From Takakia lepidozioides (lineage: Eukaryota > Streptophyta > Takakiopsida > Takakiales > Takakiaceae), in contig CM060734.1 in assembly GCA_030704615.1 (NCBI GenBank), forward strand, positions 3,968,001-4,032,000: a stretch of 64,000 nucleotides of DNA, in the 5' to 3' direction. Every line of letters begins with the position of its first letter. Positions within the stretch are counted from its first letter, which is position 1. A program made the position numbers and the translations under genes. The notes beneath the pieces are model-generated. The model made no database searches. It saw only the letters and a program-made list of their open reading frames with translations, and was not told the DNA's origin. Positions 54,893 through 64,000 of this stretch are shown in pieces.

Positions 54893-55310
54893 ATGAAAAT
54901 ATTTTCATCTTCTGGTGCTGAATATATAATGGCTACAATAATACAAGAAGAGCTATCCACATTATTGTCATTTACAAACCTCTATCGCTTTCAATACCCA
55001 CATTTTTATCTTCTTTACAAACAATTGTTGATAAGATGCCAAAGTTTTTGCCCCACCATTATCATGGGTGATTTTAATATTAACATGCTAGAAAACAATT
55101 CATCAATGTCAAAGCAACTGCTACAATTTATGAAGACGATTAACATGACACTTCAATTTATGCAAGCTACTACAATATATGGTTCACAATTGGATCACAT
55201 TTGGACAAATACACCAAACCAACAATGCATATCTGGAGTTACATAAGCATATTGGACAGATCACAAACCTACATATATAGCTTTCAAGTTGCCAAATCAC
55301 GTTGTTAAAT
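54893..55310 (+). pseudogene. Endonuclease fragment of a Helentron-like element
   Basis: The frame has CPTIIMGDFNINML, LQFMQATTIYGSQLDHIWTN and, after a TAA at 55243-55245, AYWTDHKPTYIAFKLPNHV. GDFN and DH are the EEP endonuclease signature, and the 'DHIWTNxPxxQCxSG...AYWTDHKPxY' pattern is that of endonuclease domains fused to PIF1/Rep helicases in Helentron-type Helitrons. No helicase is seen next to it. A fragment only. Confidence 0.6.
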
Positions 55311-55879
55311 ATCATCATTCACATTAGTGTTGCCTTATATATTTTATATTGGAGGGTGGAGCCATTACGTGTCAAGCCGCTTGTTTTTGAAGACTGCAAC
55401 GCCCTTCAACTTGCAAAAATGCTCCATATGAAGGGCAAAAAAATCAGGGCCCTTCAAAAGAAAGGCCAGATAAAATCTGAACCTTTCATCATGAAGGGCT
55501 TAAAAAAAAAAAACCTTGCAAATGAAAGTCTAGGTTTAATAATGAAGGGTTCAAGCCTCAAGAGTCAAGGGTTCAAACCTCAAGGTACAAGTGCTTAAAC
55601 CCATCCATTGCCCAAGTTGCAATAGCCATCGGAGGTTCCAAATTCCAATGGCTATTGCAGTTTTGCCAATGTGCCAATTTCCATTGCCATTGCGTGGGCC
55701 CTAGCACTGCACCGTGTACAATGCAACCGCCAGCCGCAGAATGTGTATGGCTATCTAAGTTCTTAGTCCGTGTGACCTGCCCTCCCGTGCAGCGTGCTCA
55801 AGCTTATCGTCGAGCCGGCTGAGCTTAAGAAAAAGAATTTGCTGCTTGACCTACTTTGATTAGACTTTGGCAGAGGGTG

Positions 55880-56103
55880 TTGGTTATTCCTCCCAGGATA
55901 GCTATTTGCAAGCGTGTTCTCAAAGCAAAATTGGGTGAAGAGTGACCGTAGAAACAGATTAAAGTTGAGGACTTTGGATGCATTGATGCGAGTTTGTTTA
56001 TGTGGGCTCGAAGTGGAGGCTATGGATTGGACTGCCATTTTTGAGATTTCGAATGGCATGAAGAACCGTAGAGCTGTTCCGTTGGAAATAGATTCAGTTT
56101 GAA
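55880..56103 (+). pseudogene. hAT transposase C-terminal fragment
   Basis: The translation WVKSDRRNRLKLRTLDALMRVCL...MDWTAIFEISNGMKNRR matches the end of the hAT dimerisation region (KxRNRL..LxxLMRI.L.G). Only the last 60-70 residues remain, ending TGA 56099. The opposite-strand frame over the same bases is a shadow. The left flank 55380-55870 holds repeated 'atgaagggc' words and no gene. Confidence 0.55.
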
Positions 56104-56418
56104 TTTCTGTCATAACTTTTATCGTATGTGGACCTATGGAATGTGAAAAGACTTTCATTTCAAGTGTGTTGTACAGCAACATTTTTTTTATGTTACAGCA
56201 TGCTCGCCGAATGGCCGCCAAAAAAAAATGAAGGGCTGTCGAAACAGCCCTTCAACATGAAGGGCAAATTTTTTAAGAAACTTGCAAATGCAAGTATAGG
56301 TCGGAGATAGATATGAATCTAAGATCCACATACTCCCTCGAAAATGGAGAGAAAAATGAAAGCACCGTATGGGAGGAGGTGGAAATGAAAACGTAAAAGA
56401 GTGAGAGGCGCGTAGGGC

Positions 56419-57323
56419 TCACCGCCGGGGGGGGGAGGGGATAGAGAGATCCACAGGCGCCAGAGTGAGCGAAGTTTCGTCGTTCTCAGGGACCGGGAAA
56501 ATAGCCCTATTGGTGTTGATATGCATCTGCTCGTCATGCTCGTTGACAGGGATAATCGCCAAGCTGTTGGTGGAATTCAGACGCTCCAGGGGCCTGCCGT
56601 ACTTCTGAGAGAGCAACATCGCCTCCACGAGCTTGACCCCCGCCGTATAGGTAGCAACTAGATAAGGGCGTCCAGACGGGCTTCCAATACTCTGCGGGAC
56701 ACTGTCACCAGTAAGCCAGTTAGCGAAAGTACCATGGGGGGTCATGGGGTGAACACTGATAAGAGGGAGAACTTGAACAAAGAAAAGATCTTTGTTGGAA
56801 GTAGACTTGTAAAGGCGGGAACCAAAGAAAACAGAGGTATCTGAGCTCAGCTGAAGATTAGGGATAAATCTGTCGAAAATCTCTTGAATCTTAGTGAGAA
56901 TCAAATCTAGCTCCTTTCCTGGACTCATAGATAGACATATTTCTTAGTGATCCAGGAAGTGGTGAATTTGTTTGCCCCTGTAAGCAAAATCGACTTGACC
57001 CCATCAGGAAAACCCAGCAGGATTGGCGAGATGTTGATTGCCACAGCTTGGGTTCCACAGAGGTGAGAGGCATCATCAAGCGAGGCATCCGCAAAGGACT
57101 GAAGTTGAAGACAGAATGAAGCCAGGCTCTGAATGCCGTCAGGTGACTCGAGAGGGAAGAGCGCCGGGGTGTCTTCCGATTTGCGATTGGAGATGGGCGA
57201 CTTTGAGGGAAGGAGAAAAACACGGGGACTGATCGGGGAATGCACAAAACACTTGGAGTAGGCTTTGTACGAGGAATACCATTGAAACTCATTATCTCGA
57301 TGAATACCAACCACAATGATCAA
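56419..57323 (-). CDS. Unrecognised minus-strand ORF pair, probably one broken gene
   Basis: Two frames (56925-57323 and 56419-56928) meet head to tail with a one-base offset at ITKKYVYL/MSPGKELDLILTKIQEIFD, so they likely form one protein of about 300 residues. Blocks include GFPDGVKSILLTG, SSDTSVFFGSRLYKSTSNKDLFFVQVLPLIS and GRPYLVATYTAGVKLVEAML. I do not know the family; a LINE ORF1 or a host gene exon are both possible. No signal peptide or clear membrane segment. It lies 1 kb beyond the 3' end of RSH1. Confidence 0.4.
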
Positions 57324-58319
57324 CTACCGTGGGGAAATGAATGAGGACCTGGTCTCAACCTGGTCTAAAGTTGTCACCACCGAGTTCAAACTCTGCTTGC
57401 ACACTCAGCTGCCCCCACACTTGTAGGTTCAACCAAGCCAACCTCTGGTCCAAAAACTTGTCTGCCCTCAACAACACATGAAAATCAGTAGCAAAAAGCA
57501 GGATAATGAAGTTTGCATCTTACTTCGGTCATCTCTGCCCCAAGATGCTTTCCATGAGAAAGCAATGAGGAAGTCGAAGTCCCACCCTAGTGACTGGCTG
57601 ATAACAAACCATCAGTACCGGCTCGCAGGGGGTTTTGGCATACCTGATGAACAATACTCTATAGACAGATCATGATTATGGAGGTCGAATTCATTCCTAA
57701 AGAGCACATACAGCTCAACATGCAATGATAAAAGGATGAACTTCATCTGTTGATCTACTAATGGTTTTCCATTTATCTACAATTTCAAGAAAACATGGTC
57801 ATTGTAATCCCCCTAGACAGCCATTAATGATTGACATTAAGTGCACCACTCTAGCCATCTCAGGTAATCCCACAAATACTTGCATCTTAGCAAACCACTT
57901 GCACACAGTACCTCCCACAGCTCTACAAATTCCATGCAGTAGTTATCTGCAACAATTGTTCACATAATCCCAGTGACAAGCTGACTGAAATGCTGCAATC
58001 ACAGATCCTGCTTTCTCTGGGTCTAGATTTGACAGACATCCAAGTGCAATTCGGTTTACAGCCACTGAAAAATCATTTAGAAATCAAGACATGGACCACA
58101 TGAGAAGAGGCAAATGAAGAACAAAGACACGAATAACTCTTACATGTTTTAAGAGCCATGCAGCCCCATAGCAACATACCCCTGGGAAGCAAGTCCCATC
58201 ACCAAGAATTAAAAAGCAATCCCAATTCATAACTTATTTCTTCTCCTTCCCAAACCCGTCAATGGACCCCATGCCTTTCGTGATAGAAACAAGAGAATGA
58301 GGGTTCTTGATACACCGGG
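57324..58319. other. Downstream flank of RSH1, no gene
   Basis: No coding signal beyond short frames. The RSH1 3' UTR should extend leftwards from 58319 into this region; I do not see a clear polyadenylation signal that I would place. Confidence 0.4.
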
Positions 58320-61300
58320 TCAAAGCAACCGGGTAACAAGATCCCCATCTTTTAACTTCATGTGTGGAAGCGCCACTTGACCATTTATAAACACAATCCT
58401 TCCATCCATGCCCATCCGCCGGGCAATGTCCCCTGCAGTGCTACCATAAGGCATGCGCATGATTTCGCCGTCCGGCCAGCACATGACCAAAACTTCTGTC
58501 AGTGCTGCCGAATTTGGATGGTCCAGATTCAAGATAGTTACAGATCCATCCGTTGCTGCCTCCTGCCGCAACTCTCGCTCCCACTGTAGCATGGACCGCA
58601 GCAGCTTCACCTGTTCAACAAACCATCACAGTGGATCCAATACTCTATTCAAGCTTGGTTCTCTAAAGATGGTCACAGCTAAAGATTGTGCCTTCCATTC
58701 TATGACAACATGTGCACCCATACTCCCCATCATGCACGTGTGGAAATTTTGCATGGAGGTCAAGAATTGGTCAATGAGGATGGCAATCTACACCTTATTA
58801 TTGAGGCGAGTGACGGTGGACGCCCCAGATCCGATTTCACATGGAGGCTTGTCACAGTCATATACTACACTGGCACTTTGCTGGACCTCCTTTCCTTCTT
58901 CCACCATAGCCATCACCTCCTGGTAATCCTCTTGCTCCTGGTTGCTCAAATCCAGCAGCTGAATAAATGTGGGGAGGGCTCGGTCAAACTGGTCTTGCTG
59001 TGCAGCCCACCACCCACAAAGACCCCAACAGAGTTAGATTGAAAATCACAATGTAAAGCTTTCATACTCCAGGTGCCGGAAAAGGTTTGTTGGTTCAAAG
59101 ATTACTGAAAAAATGGTTGGTCATAAATTTGGAGAGTTTGCTTCTACACGGAAACCCTCTTCCTCTGGGGAGAGAGCCTTGCCCTTGAGAACCAAAATCA
59201 AACCAAAAAAGAAGGTACGACAGTAAACTATGGCGCAAAAAGTAAATCCGATTTCAGCCAGACTAATCAGAACTAGCCCATGGGATAAGGTGGAAAGCGG
59301 ATTGAAAGGCCTTCCTGTGGGATCACAAGAGCCAGTAAGACACCTTTGTAAAGGTTTGCTTCAGAGGACTGTTGAAGTGCTTCTATTCCTAGCTTTCCTT
59401 ATGGCCTAATTACCTGTCTGCAGCTCTATCTCCCTCCCTTCTAAGGGCATTGGGGAGGTTCAGGGTGGGCTCCCACAGTCTGCGGATAGAGACTGGTAGG
59501 TGGGAAAATCTGCAGCATGACGACCGACTATGCCCCACTTGCACTGGGAACTACAGGAAAATTCAATGTGAAGAACATGTCTTCTTTCACTGCCCTTTGT
59601 ACTAAGAGATCCGTGGGAGATTCAACTGACTATTCTGGGATACCTAATCTCTCACAGAGGTCTTCCATTACGAGGATCAGAAATGCTTGGCAGCTTACCT
59701 GCATGAAGCGTTGACTCTTAGACAATCCCTTGAGCTATAGTTGCTTTTGAGCTGTTTGTGGCCCCTCTCTCTTTCTTGTTCCTTTCTTCCTCATACCGGT
59801 ACCTAGGTCTGGTTATCCACTCCCCCAAGTTTCACTTTGCAGCCACTGCCTTGGACAGGTTGACTAAAGGTAAGGCGGCCTCCGTCCGCCTTCAGGCCAA
59901 ATGCAAGCAAATACATCTGCGGCATCCCCCGACCAAAAAGTGGCTGTTTGACACCGTCGTCAGCCCTGCTACCATCTATGGTTGTGAGTTCTGGGCACCT
60001 GGTGTCCCTGTCTCCTGGTGGGAAAAGAATTTGGAACCATTACAGTCATCTTTTCTCCAAGCAATGCTTGGTGCCAGGAGCACAACTCCATCTCAGATCC
60101 TAGGTGCAGAGTTCGCATGTGTACCATTGCAATCCGAGGCCCTCTTCAGGCTTACAATCTTTCTCCATAGATTGCAGGCCCTTCCACCCAAAGGGCTAGT
60201 GGCAAGGGCCCTCACAACATCTATGAGGCTCAAAGCTGCAGGTTTCAGGAACTCCTGGTATGCTCGAGTGGACAGTTTATTTCAACGTAACGGACTTTCT
60301 ACTGCTTTCCTATTACCAATGAACCCAGATGAGGTGGACATCACATCCAGACATGACCGCAACAGACTCATTCGGAGAGAGCTTATGGAATTACATGTCA
60401 AGAGAACTTGGATGCTACCCAATCTCACAACAAAGCTCCACTTCTACCGAGAGACATTCTTGGTGCTCCGCGATGATAGAATCTTGAGACCAAATTACCT
60501 TTCAGCACCCTTATCTCCTTCCCTCTTGAGGGCATTGGGGCGGTTCAGGGTGGGTTCCCACAACCTACGGATAGAGACTGGCAGATGGGAAAACCTGCAA
60601 CGGGAGGACCGCCTATGTCCAGCTTGCATAGGGCGCAGCAAGGAAATTGAAACTGAAGAACACTTCTTCTTCTACTGCCCTCTATACTACGAGATCCGTG
60701 GGACATTTCACTGTTTATTCAGTGGAACCCAAACTCTCACTGATGTCTTTCACTATGAGGATCAAAAATGCGTGGCAGCCTACCTACACGAGGCCTTCAC
60801 CCTTAGACAATCGCTAGAACATTAATTGTGGTTTCTGGATTTGTTCCTCTCTCATATTTTCTTCCATTTTGTCCCATAAGCTCTACGAGCTTTCCGCGGA
60901 CATTATAAAGCACCATTTCATTTTCATTTCCTCTTGTCCCATACGCTCTTTGAACTTCCCATGGATGTTATGAAGTACCGTTTCATTTCTGTTCCATTAA
61001 GAGGATCAGAAATGCTTGGCAGCTTACCTACATGAGGTGACTATGGAGCATTTGTTTTCCTCATGTCTGCCACCACCTCCTCTATTGTCTTTGTAAGAAT
61101 ACTCTCTCTCCCTCTGTCTGCATACCTATGAGGGTTTTTCTGGAGACAGACTGGGAGCTCTGGGCATATTTTGAGAGGGACATTAGCTGGATTTCGGCTT
61201 GTAATCAACAATAGGGATCAGTACAAGATGGACAGTAATGAGCTTGCAAGTGAACATTGGAGAACATCAGTTCCTCTCTATACTAATGGATGCAAATGAA

Positions 61301-63894
61301 TATACCGGTCCTCTATCAATAGGCTTTCATGGCAAAGAATTTTCACAAAGCTGGAAACTGCCATTAAGAGGACCTCCTCCCTCTTCGACATGCAGTCCAG
61401 GTTTCAGCACCTCAAAGAATCATACTTTCCAGGAAAAAGACCAGCATAAATGTCTTTCCAGTGAGGCATTTGAGAAAAACATATAAGACCAAAAAATGGG
61501 ATGCCAAGAAACGTTAAGGATCTGGATCCTGGTTGCTGCTATGACCAACAGCTAAAGTGAGTACTCAGAAAATCTTAATTCCAGCAGAGAGCGAAGTAAC
61601 TGTGTTTAAAAAAATAAGCCCCATGAGATAAAATCTCTCGAGATCCTCATCTGAAAACTGTGGCTAGGAAACATAAGAGGCATAATTTTCCCCTCAAATG
61701 CATCCTAGCAGAAATGGTGTGTACATTCTTGTCATGAAGTAACTAAGTTTTCTTTGTTTCGAATGGAGAAGGAATGAAGAGAACAACTCAGCACTTGACC
61801 AGTGGTCATTTCAGTAACCTATGAAGTCCTTGGAGATTACCCTCACAGAGTACCTTTGCATGTAAGCAGACAAAAACCATGATGTAAGATCCACAGACCT
61901 TGTGGTACAAGCCATCTCGACACAAGGTATACTTTTCCAAGCAAGTGCTCCAGTCTCCATGCCCAGGCGCAAACCACCACTGATCTGAAACCTGCATCTC
62001 ACCCCTCCATCAGACAAACACCGTCCCTCACCACTGACACATGCCCCACCGTTCTCAGTTGCCAAGTAGTTGGTAGCCAAGCACTTTTATAGCAGGCCCA
62101 AGGACTCATTAAAGGCAGTGTACAACAAGCTTTCAAAAATGCCCAAGTTGACCAAAACAGTATTTGTGCTCAACAATGAATAGACCCACATATGTGTAAG
62201 GATGCTTAGTGGTTAGGCCTCTCAATAATACAAACCTTCTTGTAAAGTCGGGCATAAGCCTCCCAGCGTTTTTTCTGATTACCCGATCGACCAGCGGCTA
62301 CCGCCTCCCTTGCATGCAGTGCAAAGCTCACAGCCACCAAAAGCTCTCTCCCCTCATCATCCACTCTGTGTTACAGTATACCCTTCCGAAAATTGAACAA
62401 AGGCATATCACGAGGATACAGCGCAGGAAACCTTACGTATTCTCACCTAGTAACCTAAAAAATGATTAAGGATACATAACCTGTTCCTGGACTTCTAGAA
62501 TCAGAATGGTACTGAGTTCATCCACAATTCAGGCTATCCCTCTCTGAACATGTCAACACCTCCTACTATGCCATGAACTTACTAAAAGATCAATTAAGGA
62601 TAAGAAGGATGGTAAACACATTCCTACCTGACAATTACAGCGGCAAGCAGCCGACCTTCTTCAACCCGAAGAGCTGGATCACCCAAGCTGACTGGTCTAT
62701 GAAGCTGTTTTGGGTGTCCAGCAGTTTGTAACTCATGAAGATTGCTGGCAAAGCCATCCAACGAGCCTTCCCGAATCTCCTCATCATCACTCCGGGCATT
62801 TTCTCCCCGGGGTCGCAAGGACACCTTTGTTGATCCAACTAGGGATACCATCTTGACTGAGCTGTCCCCTTCCTTGTACAGCCAGTGTGCCGCATGACCA
62901 CACTCCGCATACTCATGCATGCCCTTCACTCAAGAACTTCATTAGAACTTGCCTAAGAAACTCAAAGTGCTCTCTCCACCCTCCTTATGTTTGGGGAGCG
63001 GGTTACTAACCATCCAGTTCCATCCTGGAACAGAGTGAACAACTTCAGAAGGGGTAAAAATGAAATGTTAACGACAAAAAAAACTCTCGAGTCTTTCATC
63101 ATGTACAACAACAAGGTTTCATACCTGTGTTCGAATTTGTACTTCCAGGGATGCTCCATCAGGACCTCTCACTGCAGTATGAAGAGACTGCCACAAGAAA
63201 TTAAGTGACAAATACTCAGAACAAAGAGCACATTTAAACATCTAATCCATTATGCAATAGGACAGACAGTGCAAGAATATTCCAGAGCCATGAATGGTCA
63301 AAAAGTTTCTTCACCATAGTAAGATAAACACCCCTGTAGAACTTGTGAAATATTACGTAGGCTGCAAGGACGGGAGAGTGGCTGAGACCTGATAACCACT
63401 TTGCTTGGGGTTGACAATGTAGTCATCAAACTCCCCACCAACAGGCATCCAAAGGCTGCATTCTCAACCAGAGTGGTTAATTCTTGCTGTCGGGCCAGAC
63501 CAGGCGTTTTAACCGTTGCTACTCCCACATGGCTAAGTGTCCGGCATGCAAACAACATGTAGGGAAGCACAGATTTCTCAGTTGCAAGATCCACCTACGG
63601 AAGACTTACATTGCATTTTGCAGTCAATCATCAGAAATAGACCAGCCAAGGGTTGCAAATAAGTGGGTCCTCTCAGTTGCTCCAAACTTGTACTCTTTTA
63701 CCACCTTGCCAAATACTGAATGAGTACAACATTGACAAGGGTGCTAGCAATAAACAATACCTATGTACAACACTCAGCAGATTATAGCAACCCTCAACAG
63801 CAGCCACATGTAGTTTGCCGCCACCATCTCCCACAACCACTCGCAACGCCCGTGCATCATACACATGACCTACCGACACCCCTTTCCTTCGCAT
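58320..63894 (-). CDS. RSH1: RSH1-type (p)ppGpp synthetase/hydrolase, C-terminal eight exons
   Basis: Exons: 63894-63761, 63455-63389, 63187-63125, 62923-62628, 62365-62236, 61991-61899, 58997-58794, 58610-58320; stop TGA 58320-58322. Seven GT..AG introns have consistent phases. The protein shows the RelA/SpoT synthetase domain (KGVSVGHVYDARALRVVVG, FDDYIVNPKQSGYQ joined to SLHTAVRGPDGASLEVQIRT, MHEYAECGHAAHWLYKE), a plant-RSH1 middle region (WWFAPGHGDWSTCLEKYTL, FDRALPTFIQLLDL) and a C-terminal TGS domain (EVLVMCWPDGEIMRM ... LKDGDLVTRLL). In plants RSH1 acts in plastids, setting (p)ppGpp level. The N-terminus with transit peptide and HD hydrolase domain lies beyond the right edge. No lesion is seen in any exon. 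Confidence 0.92.
59410..60825 (+). mobile_element. LINE C-terminal fragment in the RSH1 intron, partly duplicated
   Basis: Inside the 2.9 kb intron, on the strand opposite to RSH1, an uninterrupted 355-codon frame (59758-60825) encodes the RT thumb and tail of a LINE: YLGLVIHSPKFHFAATALDR near its start, a GCEFWAPG block, and a C-terminal zinc motif CPAC...EHFFFYCPLYYEI. To its left, 59410-59740 is a degraded copy of the last 350 bp of this frame, and 60995-61040 a third scrap ('gaggatcagaaatgcttggcagcttac'). It is a different lineage from the 44.5-50.4 kb LINE. The catalytic RT part is missing. Confidence 0.75.
60826..61898. other. Remaining intron sequence of RSH1
   Basis: No coding signal apart from a repeat scrap near 61000. 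The words 'ttcccatggatgttatgaagtaccgtttcattt' at 60956 repeat 60894-60930 in altered form. Confidence 0.5.
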
Positions 63895-64000
63895 CTGCAC
63901 ACTCAAACTCACGTGTCCATGAGAGAGAGATGTACCTATACATACATGCGCCTTGTGGCAATAGACGCCCACACTTGGTCAGCAGAAAGAGAAGGAGAAG

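Noticed and set aside
62198-62240. tRNA-like word 'gcttagtggttaggcc' near an RSH1 intron
   Set aside because: It overlaps the intron/exon boundary at 62236 and has no matching anticodon arm or B box.

Overview
This window is nuclear DNA of a green plant or, more likely, a streptophyte alga. It has spliceosomal introns with GT..AG ends, a plant-type RSH1 gene, a fragment of the plastid methyltransferase VTE3, and plant or green-algal transposon families. The dense repeats and large introns fit something like a stonewort (Chara), but I name that only with low confidence.

Layout. 0-5.6 kb: tandem arrays (periods 64, 146, 53 and 96 bp) built around a palindromic CGGCGCCG core, plus a decayed coiled-coil gag-like ORF on the minus strand. 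5.6-7.2 kb: a MULE-type transposase with one intron and one nonsense codon. 7.2-12.6 kb: an LTR-less Ty3/gypsy internal region framed by inverted 'gctcatgaaatagc' sequences. 13-15.1 kb: two paralogous unknown genes in opposite orientation. 15.4-16.5 kb: a dense field of 20-bp palindromes. 16.6-35.3 kb: a large minus-strand intron-containing gene that reads as a ParB-like domain joined to a beta-class (N6/N4-type) amino-methyltransferase. An intron of this gene is split by a 13.9 kb Ty3/gypsy retrotransposon (19.9-33.8 kb) that carries its own C5-cytosine methyltransferase between protease and reverse transcriptase, and a PHD finger after integrase. 35.4-36.3 kb: a second palindrome field, then a 500-N gap. 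36.8-39.1 kb: a second copy of the gag-like gene. 39.4-41 kb: a 130-bp-type repeat and a CACTA terminus. 41.9-42.5 kb: a Crypton/DUF3504-type tyrosine recombinase remnant. 44.5-50.4 kb: a nearly full-length minus-strand LINE (EN-RT-RNase H). 50.4-51.1 kb: an inverted copy of the 38.7-39.1 kb repeat and a minisatellite. 53-56.1 kb: an AT-rich stretch with two F-box-like ORFs, a Helentron-type endonuclease fragment and a hAT tail. 58.3-63.9 kb: eight exons of the RSH1 (p)ppGpp synthetase/hydrolase gene on the minus strand, with a LINE fragment in its largest intron.

Two methylation-related genes dominate the interest. One is the ParB-methyltransferase gene: seven of its downstream exons have mutually consistent splice phases, and a second broken copy lies on the plus strand at 0.9 and 7.6 kb. 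The other is the DNMT-bearing retrotransposon sitting inside it. Many elements are broken by in-frame TAG or TGA codons, several consistent with C-to-T change. Two stretches (29.6-31.5 kb and 33.2-33.8 kb) look like indel-rich assembly patches, so frameshifts there need care. Only RSH1 is clearly an ordinary host gene.
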